Origin: Bin80 sp965220365
GTDB taxonomy: Bacteria > Bacteroidota > Rhodothermia > Rhodothermales > Bin80
DNA: 64,000 bases
Direction of reading: 5' to 3'
Assembly: GCA_965220365.1 (NCBI GenBank)
Contig: OZ244823.1
Location: 1,612,001 to 1,676,000, forward strand
Of the stretch, positions 37,442-45,996 are shown in pieces. The first letter of the stretch is position 1; the number at the start of each line of letters is the position of its first letter. A model generated the notes under the pieces. It made no database searches, was not told where the DNA came from, and saw nothing but the letters and a program-made list of their open reading frames with translations. Position numbers and translations under genes: made by a program.

Positions 37442-38164
37442 CTATAGGGAAATCTCATGTGCTTTGACGGGTTGAATCTGTTTATCCTGAATGATCTTGC
37501 CATCACGCAACTCAATAATGCGTTGCGTGCAATTCGCTACGTCAGATTCGTGAGTGATGAGCAGAACTGTCATTCCCTGGTCGTGAAGTTCCTGAAACAG
37601 AGTGAGAACTTCAATAGAAGTATGGCTATCTAGGTTGCCGGTCGGCTCATCGGCCAAAAGGATGGATGGATTGGTTACCAGTGCACGCGCAATGGCGACA
37701 CGTTGCTGCTGACCACCCGACAACTCACTAGGTTCATGGTCCATGCGATCCCCAAGTCCAACACGCTCAAGAGCTTTTTCAGCCGTTTTTCGAACTTGAA
37801 TTTTGCGCCGGGATCGGTCATAGAGAAGAGGTAACTCAACATTTTCCAGAGCAGTCGTTCGAGCAAGCAGGTTAAAACCCTGGAAAACGAAGCCAATTTT
37901 GCTGTTTCGAATATCGGCCAACTGGTTGCGGGATAAATTCTCTACATGTACATCATCCAGGAAGTAGGTCCCCGAGGTAGGGTAATCTAGGCAGCCGATG
38001 ATATTCATCAGAGTAGATTTCCCTGAGCCGGAGGCCCCCACAATTGCAATCATTTCGCCCCGTTCGACTGTCAGGTCAATCCCCTGCAGAGCGTGTACCT
38101 CGGTCTTACCCATAGTATAAACCTTGGTTAATCCCTGCGTTTGCATCACTGGCTCACGTTCCAT
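37442..38164 (-). CDS. MacB/LolD-type ABC transporter ATP-binding protein
   Basis: 240 aa. Walker A GASGSGKSTLMN, Q-loop VFQGFNLLARTTALENVELP, signature LSGGQQQRVAIARAL, Walker B ILLADEPTGNLD and H-loop LLITHE. The residues place it in the MacB/LolD/FtsE subfamily, which pairs with FtsX-like permeases. The gene lies 5 bp downstream of the adaptor and 33 bp upstream of the permease, so the three are surely co-transcribed. Powers the efflux complex from the cytoplasmic face. Confidence 0.94.
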   Translation of the reverse strand: MEREPVMQTQGLTKVYTMGKTEVHALQGIDLTVERGEMIAIVGASGSGKSTLMNIIGCLDYPTSGTYFLDDVHVENLSRNQLADIRNSKIGFVFQGFNLLARTTALENVELPLLYDRSRRKIQVRKTAEKALERVGLGDRMDHEPSELSGGQQQRVAIARALVTNPSILLADEPTGNLDSHTSIEVLTLFQELHDQGMTVLLITHESDVANCTQRIIELRDGKIIQDKQIQPVKAHEISL

Positions 38165-38169
38165 ATGGA

Positions 38170-39465
38170 CTAAAATCCTCCTGGACGAAAACGTTGTTGG
38201 GCACGCTGAAACGGATTATTCGAGTCTTCACCTTCCCGTTGCGTGACTCCCGCAATGACTTGCAGGCCAGGTTGAAGGCGTGAGCTGGACACTTCGGTCA
38301 TTTGGCCGTCCGTGATTCCAGTTTGTGCGGGAATGACCATCAGTTCACTATTCTCATCCAGATACCAGATCATGGTGAAATTATTTGCACCTCCTCCGAA
38401 GCCACCTGCTCCACCGCCGCTCCATGTGCTGCCATTGCCAGGTCGGGTACCATTTCCTAGACTCGCATTGCCATTGGGTCCATTTCCTGGGCGTGCACTG
38501 CCATCAGGTCCATCTCCCCCCGCCGCCTCTCTGCGCGCACGGATGGATTCAAACATTTGCGGAGTTGCCCGAAAACGCAGTGCAGCATTGGGTAGTTTGA
38601 GAACGTTGGATGCGGATTCGATCAGAAAATCGACGGTGGCTGTCATTCCGGGCAAAAGCCGTCCATCAGGATTTTCAACATCAACGACAACGGTATAATT
38701 CACCACATTTTCTTCAACCGTTGACTGTAGACGTACCTGCCGGACCGTTCCGGTGAATAGTTCATCAGGATATGCCTGAACGGTAAATCGGGCGAATTGT
38801 CCTTCCTGGATCTGCCCGATGTCGCTCTCATCTACGGACGCAAGGATTTCCATACGGGAGAGATCGTCCGCAATCAGGAAAAGCTGAGGTGCGGAAAAGC
38901 TAGCCGCCACTGTCTGGCCAACATCCACATTCCGCTCGATGACAGTCCCGGAAATTGGAGCTATGATCGTAGCATAACTCAGATTTTGCCGAGCACGATC
39001 CAAGCTGATTTCCGCACTGTTGGTTGCTGCTTCAGCAATGTCTAGGTCGTACTGTGCCCGGTAATAGTCTACCTCGGTCACGAATTGTTGATCGTACAAG
39101 GGCTGCAACCGTTCCAGTTCCCGCCGAGCTTGTCGGAGTTGCGCTTGGTTTCGCTCCAGATTGGATTCAGCATCACGCACAGCACTCCACAGGAGTGTGG
39201 TATCAATCCGGGCTATCACTTGCCCCTCATAGACGCGGTCATTGAAGTCGACATAAATGCTGGCAATAATGCCAGAAACCTGGGTACCAACTTGGACCGT
39301 TGTCACAGCATCCAGTGCTCCTGTGCTTGCAACAACCGACTCAAGATCGCCTTCCTCGAGTGTCACAAACCGGTAAGGGCTGACAGGTTCAGCGGAGCCC
39401 CGGCTGAAATACCAGAGCGAGGCACCGGCAATCACGATAACGGTCACGATGATAGAGAATCGCAT
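38170..39465 (-). CDS. macA: MacA/HlyD-like periplasmic adaptor protein
   Basis: 431 aa from ATG 39465 (MRFSIIVTVIVIAGASLWYF), an N-terminal membrane anchor; the frame is open 56 codons further, overlapping the previous gene, without family likeness. Domains: barrel-sandwich lipoyl halves (VQVGTQVSGIIASIYVDFND; TIIAPISGTVIERNVDVGQ), a coiled-coil hairpin between them (WSAVRDAESNLERNQAQLR), and a beta-barrel (GMTATVDFLIESASNVLK). A Gly/Asn/Pro-rich low-complexity insert (GNGPNGNASLGNGTRPGNGS) lies in the C-terminal part. Bridges the inner-membrane MacB to an outer-membrane channel. Confidence 0.9.
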   Translation of the reverse strand: MRFSIIVTVIVIAGASLWYFSRGSAEPVSPYRFVTLEEGDLESVVASTGALDAVTTVQVGTQVSGIIASIYVDFNDRVYEGQVIARIDTTLLWSAVRDAESNLERNQAQLRQARRELERLQPLYDQQFVTEVDYYRAQYDLDIAEAATNSAEISLDRARQNLSYATIIAPISGTVIERNVDVGQTVAASFSAPQLFLIADDLSRMEILASVDESDIGQIQEGQFARFTVQAYPDELFTGTVRQVRLQSTVEENVVNYTVVVDVENPDGRLLPGMTATVDFLIESASNVLKLPNAALRFRATPQMFESIRARREAAGGDGPDGSARPGNGPNGNASLGNGTRPGNGSTWSGGGAGGFGGGANNFTMIWYLDENSELMVIPAQTGITDGQMTEVSSSRLQPGLQVIAGVTQREGEDSNNPFQRAQQRFRPGGF

Positions 39466-39481
39466 CAGATTTAGATCAGTA

Positions 39482-39916
39482 TTAGGGTTTTTGGTTTGAA
39501 GAATCCTTTCGGGATGAGCGGCGCTGACCGGATGAGCGGCCTCGTCGGTTTCTTCGATGCTTTTGTTCTCGATCCAGCCAGACTTCAAGGTGCTGCCACT
39601 GCTCTGGCGTGAGAACCTGTTGCAGATCAGCAATTAAGATCTGGCGGTGAACGGTCAGGCTGTCAATCCAGTGTCGGCGTTGTTGCATCAATGATTCTTC
39701 AGCGCGGCGTACAATGGCTCTGACTTCTGCGAGTTGTTCCTCATCTTGAAAATCAATGACTCGTTCAATGTGGCGTGCAAATCCACCTTGAACTCGAGTT
39801 TCGGACAAAGTGACGTTCCGACGATGTTGCCAAGTACTGGTTCCTAGGATACCAATGGCAACTCCAATAATTAAGGTGCATCCAAGGACGACCAACGATT
39901 TAACACGAGTACTCAT
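39482..39916 (-). CDS. Spy/CpxP-like periplasmic protein with N-terminal anchor
   Basis: 144 aa. One N-terminal TM (SLVVLGCTLIIGVAIGILG), then a helical region with RVIDFQDEEQLAEVRAIVRR and a VLTPEQWQHLEVW motif, which is the LTxxQ signature of Spy/CpxP-type chaperones and metal sensors. The C-terminus is very basic (RRNRRGRSSGQRRSSRKD). It overlaps the upstream gene by 4 nt (ATGA), indicating translational coupling. Likely an envelope-stress sensor or chaperone controlling the sigma/MacAB operon. Confidence 0.68.
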   Translation of the reverse strand: MSTRVKSLVVLGCTLIIGVAIGILGTSTWQHRRNVTLSETRVQGGFARHIERVIDFQDEEQLAEVRAIVRRAEESLMQQRRHWIDSLTVHRQILIADLQQVLTPEQWQHLEVWLDREQKHRRNRRGRSSGQRRSSRKDSSNQKP

Positions 39917-40281
39917 GGGATTGTTGACGGGGATTCGTCTAAATCTGTGGAATAGGCGGTTGTAAGTGTCAGGGGTTGCAGGCCGAAGACAATTTCTGTC
40001 GTTGTAGGGGGGACTTCATAGCTACGGCTGATAAATGTGTTGTAGGAGAGAAACCCCAAGGCGAAGAGTACACTTGCAAGGATGACGGGCTTGAAAGCAA
40101 ACCAGATCATTTGAAAAAACTGCTCTTCCGACGGATTGATTGTTCGGATCTTTCGCATGACTCGATCGGGAAGGAACGGCTGAGTGCTAGATTCAGCACT
40201 GATTTCCGCCGCTTCCTGGAGCAGGGTATGTAAGCGAGGATCTTGCATAGGAGGAATGACTGGTCTAATTCTCTTTTTCAA
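39913..40281 (-). CDS. Single-TM protein, candidate anti-sigma factor
   Basis: 122 aa. An N-terminal cytoplasmic part (LHTLLQEAAEISAESSTQPF, LPDRVMRKIRTI), one TM at about 65-85 (WFAFKPVILASVLFALGFL) and a short periplasmic tail. It overlaps the end of the ECF sigma gene by 17 nt. Position and topology are typical of ECF anti-sigma factors, although I do not see a zinc-binding HxxxCxxC motif. Function is therefore inferred from context. Confidence 0.6.
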   Translation of the reverse strand: MKKRIRPVIPPMQDPRLHTLLQEAAEISAESSTQPFLPDRVMRKIRTINPSEEQFFQMIWFAFKPVILASVLFALGFLSYNTFISRSYEVPPTTTEIVFGLQPLTLTTAYSTDLDESPSTIP

Positions 40282-40846
40282 GGATGGGGCCTAAGATCGT
40301 GCGTAGATGAGCAGTCGCACGACTTAATCTGGACATCACTGTACCTTGGGCGATCCCAAGTAGTTCAGCGGTTTCGATGACGGAGTATCCATCAATCAAT
40401 CGAAGCACAACGACTGCACGGTGATGGGGTTTAAGTTGATTCATCGCTGAGTTAATGAGTTGTATCCGATCAAAGCGTTCTGATTCAGAATCATAGGCTC
40501 CTGGTTCTGGCAGCGTCTTACTTTCATCATCCCGGCTGATGAATCGTGAACGCAGGTTTTTTCGTCGTCGAAGGACATCGAGGGATGCATTAATCGCGAT
40601 CCGTGTGAGGTAAGTGCGACAGGCTGCCTCTCCGCGGAATCGGTGAAGTGTTTTATAAAATCGAATGAAGACCACTTGAACCACATCATCCACTTCAGAG
40701 GTATTGCCAAGCATACCGGCAACGGTACGAGCCACGGTATGTTGATGTCGTTCAAGTATCTCGCGAAATGCATTCTGATCTCCTTTTCGTGCGCGATCAA
40801 GCAAGATTTCATCTGAAGAAATGATTCCCACTTTTTCACGACTCAA
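40265..40846 (-). CDS. ECF-type RNA polymerase sigma factor
   Basis: 193 aa. Sigma region 2 (AFREILERHQHTVARTVAGM, DDVVQVVFIRFYKTLHRFRG, CRTYLTRIAINASLDVLRRR) and region 4 (LKPHHRAVVVLRLIDGYSVIETAELLGIAQGTVMSRLSRA). First gene of a six-gene minus-strand run: sigma, one-TM protein, Spy-like protein, MacA, ATPase, permease. It probably recognises its own promoter and responds to envelope stress through the next two genes. ATG 40846; a start three codons later is also possible. Confidence 0.92.
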   Translation of the reverse strand: MSREKVGIISSDEILLDRARKGDQNAFREILERHQHTVARTVAGMLGNTSEVDDVVQVVFIRFYKTLHRFRGEAACRTYLTRIAINASLDVLRRRKNLRSRFISRDDESKTLPEPGAYDSESERFDRIQLINSAMNQLKPHHRAVVVLRLIDGYSVIETAELLGIAQGTVMSRLSRATAHLRTILGPILEKEN

Positions 40847-40938
40847 CGTTATAGTTCATTTTTCTTTGATGCAAGGCCGTTTTATCAATATCTTTTTTCC
40901 AGCGGCAAAGCGGATCCATCTATAATCAAAGGTGGAGG

Positions 40939-41361
40939 TTATGGGCGATCCTCTTGATTTCTGCGACGCATTTGTTGTCTTCGTTCTCGGGATTGAGTCT
41001 CCATAAATTTTCGATACGAGGTCATTTGTTCAGGCGTCAAAAGCGCTGCAAGCGCGGTTTCGGTTTCCTGATCAATAGCTTGACGTTGGGCACGCATAGC
41101 CTGAAACTGGCCGCGACCTCCGCCGGGCTCGGGGCGAAGTGCCATCAACGAATTTGTTCGGGTTTCCAAGATCGCACGAACCGCCGGAACTAACTCATCC
41201 GTAAGCTCAAGCGTGGAGATCAGTGTGTCAATGAGGGCCTCCTGCATTTCTGGTGGGTTAGCACGTGGCCCACGTGGTCCTCGCTGGGCGAAACCACTTT
41301 GGACAAAAAGCAGTCCACTCAAGAGTAGAATAAGGCACGGGAAGTAGGATGTATAGCGCAT
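40939..41361 (-). CDS. Spy-like periplasmic protein with LTxEQ motif
   Basis: 140 aa with a clear signal peptide (LILLLSGLLFVQSGFAQ). The mature chain is Arg/Gln-rich (RGPRGPRANPPEMQEAL), has the helix TLELTDELVPAVRAILE and the motif LLTPEQMTSYRKFME typical of Spy/CpxP-type proteins. Ends with a basic QMRRRNQ tail. It lies 92 bp upstream of the sigma gene in the same orientation and may belong to the same regulon. Periplasmic chaperone or metal-stress function inferred. Confidence 0.65.
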   Translation of the reverse strand: MRYTSYFPCLILLLSGLLFVQSGFAQRGPRGPRANPPEMQEALIDTLISTLELTDELVPAVRAILETRTNSLMALRPEPGGGRGQFQAMRAQRQAIDQETETALAALLTPEQMTSYRKFMETQSRERRQQMRRRNQEDRP

Positions 41362-41532
41362 GAGTTGAAAAATATCAAATTCTTTAGCTGCTTAGACGAT
41401 TCATCAGAAAAAATCTTCCCGAATTTGCACAAAAAACGGATTTGCCAAGATTATCATTTTGTAAACGATGTAACCGATTGCGTATCGTGTCGTAATTTTC
41501 GAGGAAATCAACTTACTGAAATTAAATTCATC

Positions 41533-42726
41533 ATGGCATACAAGGGTACAATCGGAATTCTTACGGGTGGCGGTGACGTGCCGGGATTGAACCCGGCGAT
41601 TCGTGCTGTTACCGTTCGTGCACTACGCGAGGGATACAGAGTACTTGGAATCAAGCGAGGATGGGCAGGGCTGGTTGATCTTGTTCAGGATCCCGAGGCG
41701 GACAACTCAGGAAGCGTACAGGAACTCAAGGAGCCGATAGTGAATGCTGCTGCACGCACAGGAGGGACATTCCTGCATAGCTCACGCACACGGCCAAGCC
41801 ACCTGCCGAAGAGTACACTGCCGGCACACTTGCGTGATCAGTTCAAGGACGAGATAAATGACGTCACCTCCGTGGTGCTCTCGAATATTGAATACCTTGG
41901 CATTGATTATCTCATCCCAATTGGGGGAGATGACACGCTTAGCTATGGTTATCGCTTACATAAAGAAGGTGTGAAGGTCGTGGCAATCCCCAAAACTATG
42001 GACAACGATGTGCCGGGCACGGATTATTGTATCGGGTTTGGCACATGCGTGACCAGGACGATTGAATTGGCCAATACATTGCGGACTTCCGCGGGCTCAC
42101 ATGAGCGTTTTCTAGTCATTGAGGTTTTTGGTCGTTATGCAGGTTATTCGGCACTTTTGCCGGCGATGGCTGGTGCAGCAGACCGCTGTGTGATTCCCGA
42201 GATTGATTTTGACATAGATCAATTAACAGAACTGATGGTCTATGACCGGAATCGACATCCTAGCCGCTATTCTGTTGCATTGGTTTCTGAAGGGGCAAAA
42301 ATCAAAGGGGACGATCAGATGTCCTTTTTGGGATCGGAGAAAGATCAGTATGGGCATGCAAAGCTGGGAGGAATTGGGGATCGGGTTGGCAAAGAATTGA
42401 AGGAACGATCACCAGCGTATAATCAGGGCAAGCGGATCAATGTTGTGAATCAGCGACTGGGGTATCTGGTACGTTGTGGGGTACCGGATGCCTTGGATTC
42501 TGTTGTACCAATGGCGTACGGTAATTTAGCTTTGGATTTAATTCTGGAAGGCACATCGGGGCGTCTGGTTAATATTCGCAATGGAGTGTATGGAAATATT
42601 TCAATGGAAGTGATCAACGGAGCGCACAAAGTGGTGGATATCGAAAAATTCTATAATGTCAAGCGGCTTCGCCCCAATTTCAAGGACCTCCAGGATGCCC
42701 CTCTGTTCATCATGAACTCCGACTAG
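41533..42726 (+). CDS. 6-phosphofructokinase, probably PPi-dependent
   Basis: 397 aa from ATG 41533 (MAYKGTIGILTGGGDVPGLN); the frame is open 56 codons further without family likeness. The substrate loop is PIGGDDTLSYG and the catalytic loop PKTMDNDVPGTD. In ATP-dependent enzymes these read GGDGS and GTIDND; Asp in the first and Lys in the second are the residues that mark PPi-dependent phosphofructokinases (established for the family). Other blocks: FGTCVTRTIELANTLR, LVIEVFGRYAGYSAL, RLGYLVRCGVPDALDS. Catalyses reversible phosphorylation of fructose 6-phosphate in glycolysis/gluconeogenesis. Monocistronic. Confidence 0.9.
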   Translation: MAYKGTIGILTGGGDVPGLNPAIRAVTVRALREGYRVLGIKRGWAGLVDLVQDPEADNSGSVQELKEPIVNAAARTGGTFLHSSRTRPSHLPKSTLPAHLRDQFKDEINDVTSVVLSNIEYLGIDYLIPIGGDDTLSYGYRLHKEGVKVVAIPKTMDNDVPGTDYCIGFGTCVTRTIELANTLRTSAGSHERFLVIEVFGRYAGYSALLPAMAGAADRCVIPEIDFDIDQLTELMVYDRNRHPSRYSVALVSEGAKIKGDDQMSFLGSEKDQYGHAKLGGIGDRVGKELKERSPAYNQGKRINVVNQRLGYLVRCGVPDALDSVVPMAYGNLALDLILEGTSGRLVNIRNGVYGNISMEVINGAHKVVDIEKFYNVKRLRPNFKDLQDAPLFIMNSD

Positions 42727-42944
42727 GAGTAGCAGCCCACCTCTCTACCAGATAGATCAAAGCGGAAGACGGCTCCACTGGATATATATCAGTGTCTAGG
42801 AGTTGTTTGCTCTCCGAAAACGAGAATTTCTCTTGAAAATAGACAGAAAATTGCAAAAAATCCTGAATTGTTTGGTCATTATAATTATTTTTCCTAAATT
42901 ATTAAGGTCTTTACTTGTTTTGTCCTTAATAAATCTGGAAAACA

Positions 42945-44309
42945 ATGCCTTATAAAAAACTTTATGCATTGGCAGGATTGGGTCTGCTGATGCCTTTCTC
43001 AGCTTTTGCCCAGGAAGCAGATGCGGTAGCTTCTATCAGCGGTGCAGATACAGCGTGGTTGCTGATTTCTACGGCTCTTGTTCTGCTGATGACTCCTGCA
43101 CTGGCGTTCTTTTACGGGGGGCTTGTCCGTTCTAAGAACGCACTCAATACAATGATGATGAGCTTTGTAGCTCTGGGGGTTTCCGGCACGCTGTGGGCGA
43201 TTGCTGGATATTCGCTTGCTTTTGGTTCGGGGAACGCCTGGTTTGGCGATTTCTCAATGTCCTTTCTGACCGGTGTTGGGCTGGATCCTAATGGTACAAT
43301 TCCGGATATGCTTTTCATGGGATTTCAGGGAACGTTTGCCATCATTACTGCTGCGCTCATATCTGGTGCAGTCGTAGAGCGAATGAAATTTATCCCTTAT
43401 GTCATATTCATCGGCCTCTGGGGTCTGATCGTGTATGCACCAGTATGCCACTGGGTCTGGGGAGGTGGCTGGCTCGGTGAACTCGGCGCATTAGACTTTG
43501 CCGGCGGTGCAGTTGTCCATGTAAATGCAGGAATTGCGGCGGTAGTAGCTGCACGGGTGCTGGGCCCGCGCAAAGATTATGGACGGGAAGCACTTCTGCC
43601 TCATAATGTCCCCTTCGTGCTCCTAGGGGCTGGTGTTCTTTGGTTTGGATGGTTTGGATTTAATGGTGGGAGTGCGCTTGCGGCAGATGGAATTGCTGCT
43701 CTAGCACTTGTCAATACGTTGCTTGCCCCGGCCGCAGGAGTCTTTGTCTGGACTCTATTAGATCAGTTTACCACAGGAAAAGTTACGGCAGTTGGTATTG
43801 CCACTGGCATCGTTGTTGGTTTGGTGGCCATCACGCCGGCTGCGGGATTCGTGAGTCCTGGAGGGGCGATCGTCCTAGGAGCAATTGCAGTAATCCCGAG
43901 CTATTTTATCATCAAATGGCGCACCAGAACAAGCCTGGATGATTCTTTAGATGTGTTTGCCGCCCACGGTATGGGAGGAATTATGGGGGCATTGTTGACA
44001 GGAATGTTGGCAACAACAGCATTTGGAGGAGATGTCCAAGGGCTATTTTTCAGCGGCGACTTCGGACAGGTTGGAATCCAGGCTTTGTCCGTTGCGGCGG
44101 TTGCAGTATATAGCGGCGGGTTGACATATGTCATTCTGAAGGTGATTGGACTAGTGGTTGGTTTGCGGGCTGAATCCTTCGATGAAGGCTTGGGGATGGA
44201 TCTCGTGGCGCATGGAGAAGAAGCATATGCAACGGGAGAAGGAGCCGTTCTACTTCATGAGACAGAGGCACCCGCACGCGTCAACGGTATCAAAAACGGC
44301 AACAAATAA
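42945..44309 (+). CDS. amt: Ammonium transporter Amt
   Basis: 454 aa. An N-terminal signal-like helix (LAGLGLLMPFSAFAQ) followed by about 11 TM helices. Conserved features: FYGGLVRSKNALNTMMM, the pore His pair in GGAVVHVNAGIAAVV and FAAHGMGGIMGALLTG, and WFGWFGFNGGSAL. Ends in a cytoplasmic tail with EGLGMDLVAHGEEAY. Conducts ammonium into the cell and is plugged by P-II when nitrogen is plentiful. The P-II gene follows after 14 bp, the standard amt-glnK pairing. Confidence 0.96.
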   Translation: MPYKKLYALAGLGLLMPFSAFAQEADAVASISGADTAWLLISTALVLLMTPALAFFYGGLVRSKNALNTMMMSFVALGVSGTLWAIAGYSLAFGSGNAWFGDFSMSFLTGVGLDPNGTIPDMLFMGFQGTFAIITAALISGAVVERMKFIPYVIFIGLWGLIVYAPVCHWVWGGGWLGELGALDFAGGAVVHVNAGIAAVVAARVLGPRKDYGREALLPHNVPFVLLGAGVLWFGWFGFNGGSALAADGIAALALVNTLLAPAAGVFVWTLLDQFTTGKVTAVGIATGIVVGLVAITPAAGFVSPGGAIVLGAIAVIPSYFIIKWRTRTSLDDSLDVFAAHGMGGIMGALLTGMLATTAFGGDVQGLFFSGDFGQVGIQALSVAAVAVYSGGLTYVILKVIGLVVGLRAESFDEGLGMDLVAHGEEAYATGEGAVLLHETEAPARVNGIKNGNK

Positions 44310-44323
44310 AAAAATCAAATAAA

Positions 44324-44674
44324 ATGAAACTCGTAAAAGCAATCATCCGGCCATCAACCCTGTCGGACGTACTTCGTGCTCTCTATGCAGCAGATATTAC
44401 CGGACTGACGGTTTCTAAAGTGCGTGGGCATGGCGGTGAAGTAGAAGTGGTTGGAACGTATCGCGGAACGACCGCGAAAATGGAATTACAAGACAAGATC
44501 ATGATTGATATAGGTATCTCTGACGATTTTGTCGATGTTGCCGTGGACGCGATTTGTGGCGCTGCAGCCACAGGTAATGTCGGTGACGGTAAGATTTTCG
44601 TGTTCCCGGCCGAGCGCATTATTCGCGTTCGAACCAGAGAGGAGGATGTGGCAGCGGTGACGCCTGTGCGCTAA
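44324..44674 (+). CDS. glnK: Nitrogen regulatory protein P-II lacking Tyr51
   Basis: 116 aa. KLVKAIIRPSTLSDVLRAL start, GDGKIFVFPAERIIRVRT near the end (B- and C-loop P-II signatures). In the T-loop the order is GTYRGTTAKM: Tyr46 is kept, but position 51, the uridylylated Tyr of enterobacterial P-II, is Ala in an ungapped alignment. Regulation by GlnD-type uridylylation is thus not expected; control would rest on ATP/ADP/2-oxoglutarate binding. Co-transcribed with amt; likely blocks Amt directly. Confidence 0.93.
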   Translation: MKLVKAIIRPSTLSDVLRALYAADITGLTVSKVRGHGGEVEVVGTYRGTTAKMELQDKIMIDIGISDDFVDVAVDAICGAAATGNVGDGKIFVFPAERIIRVRTREEDVAAVTPVR

Positions 44675-45126
44675 TCAGGGGAATGGCATCAGAAACTTAT
44701 GGGTCTTGTCTGCACCGGTGTAGTTGCTCGACGGGGTTTGGGGTGATGGATCTGGTGAGAGAACCAATCGCTGACGGGGCGCGGAGTCATGTCTGGAGTT
44801 GCTGAAGCAGGCAATGAGTGGTGAAACACCCGTGAGGCTCATTTTGCGTTACAGTTTGAGATACAATTCCTTCTCCTAAGGTTCGCGCCCAAGCGAGCTA
44901 GAGTACTCAGCCGAGGTCATGGAGTTTTTCTCCGGGTGCCTCGGCTTTTTTTTTGTTTGCGAGGTTTCGGAGACCACGATGTATCAAACAGTGGCGTGAA
45001 CAAGGGGTGTTTTGGAACCATGGAGGGCGTGTACCCTCTGCAGAGCAAGGCATAAAAGAGATGGAAATGATAGGGACCCCTTGGTGCGCTATTCGGTTGC
45101 AGGTGTAGTTCTGTACTTGATTTAAA
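44675..45126. other. 452-bp intergenic region with a terminator; possible small RNA
   Basis: No protein gene. A strong intrinsic terminator (44909-44954) ends about 280 nt after the P-II stop. Such a long untranslated stretch before a terminator could be a long 3' UTR or an independent small RNA. I recognised none of tmRNA, SRP RNA, RNase P or 6S RNA in it. Confidence 0.4.
44909..44954 (+). terminator. Intrinsic terminator downstream of amt-glnK
   Basis: Stem GCCGAGG (44910-44916) pairs with CCTCGGC (44939-44945), with a nested GGAG/CTCC stem in the loop, followed by a run of nine T. Best terminator in the window; probably closes the amt-P-II transcript or a small RNA after it. Confidence 0.8.
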
Positions 45127-45681
45127 ATGGACGCATTGTATTGGATCAGCCTCATTGTTGGTGGGGTGTTTGTTTTACTTTCCCTGATAGGAGGGGGTGA
45201 CTCAGATCTTGATGCTGACTTGGATCTGGATGCCGACTTGGACGCCGATATGGATCTGGATTCGGATGTAGTAGCAGGTTGGGTTGACCTATTTTCAGTA
45301 CGTACAATCTTTCTGTTTGCGGCGTTCTTTGGTATGTGTGGTGTGCTGCTTCCTTTTGCCAACGTGAATGAAACTGTACGACTGCTTGCGTCGCTGGGCG
45401 TTGGCCTAACGGTTGGGATCGGCGGAAATTATGTGATCAAGCGAATCGGATATGCACACATTTCCAGCGAGGTTACTGCTTCGGATCTTACTGGTCGGAC
45501 CGCTAAAGTGATTATTCCATTTGGGCGTTCAGATGTAGGGAAAATCGTTTTAGTCACAAAAGGGCAGCGTATGCAATTCAAGGCGCGTGGATTTGAAGAA
45601 GCAGAAGAGGTCTTTGTTCAAGGAGAAGAGGTTGTAGTTGTTCGTATGGAGGGAGCAGTAGCGGAGGTATTGAAGACATAG
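45127..45681 (+). CDS. NfeD-like membrane protein with Asp-rich loop
   Basis: 184 aa. First TM (LYWISLIVGGVFVLLSLIGG), a loop made of Asp-x repeats (DSDLDADLDLDADLDADM), two more TM helices around residues 60-110 (TIFLFAAFFGMCGVLLPF; LLASLGVGLTVGIGGNYV), and a C-terminal OB-fold domain (LTGRTAKVIIPFG; EEVVVVRMEG). NfeD proteins pair with flotillin/SPFH proteins, and the next gene (45997) is one. Expected to help organise membrane microdomains or protein quality control. The acidic loop, probably outside the cytoplasm, may bind Ca2+; inference. Confidence 0.8.
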   Translation: MDALYWISLIVGGVFVLLSLIGGGDSDLDADLDLDADLDADMDLDSDVVAGWVDLFSVRTIFLFAAFFGMCGVLLPFANVNETVRLLASLGVGLTVGIGGNYVIKRIGYAHISSEVTASDLTGRTAKVIIPFGRSDVGKIVLVTKGQRMQFKARGFEEAEEVFVQGEEVVVVRMEGAVAEVLKT

Positions 45682-45996
45682 TCTAGGAAAGCTATGTCCC
45701 TTGACGAGCGGGTCTTGCACTCTGATATAGGTATGCCTACGGGTTGCTTCAGCGTGCACCTATACCTGTTTGTCTTTGGTTCGGCCAAAAAATACTTGCA
45801 GGCCTCACATATCTTCTCCCGTGGCAATAGGCTATAGACGCTGAAATGGCCATGTTTGAACGAACTAAAAGTTCTCAGCATAATTAAGGGTGTAATTCTC
45901 GAACTCAACCAGAATAGAAGTGTAGTTTTTGTACTCAAGGCATGGAAGGTGCTTCATTCCAGTTGAGCAGTCTCTGTTATCATATCATTTCTCAAA
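45682..45996. other. 315-bp intergenic region between nfeD and flotillin genes
   Basis: No gene. A weak inverted repeat (TATAGGT at about 45727 and ACCTATA at about 45760) is present. The size suggests the flotillin gene has its own promoter. Confidence 0.35.

Noticed and set aside
39466..39633. 56-codon extension of the MacA frame
   Set aside because: Overlaps the Spy-like gene and would bury the membrane anchor; MRFSII at 39465 is the natural start.
41365..41532. 56-codon extension of the phosphofructokinase frame
   Set aside because: Family homology begins at MAYKGTIGILTGG; the extension overlaps the promoter region of a divergent gene.
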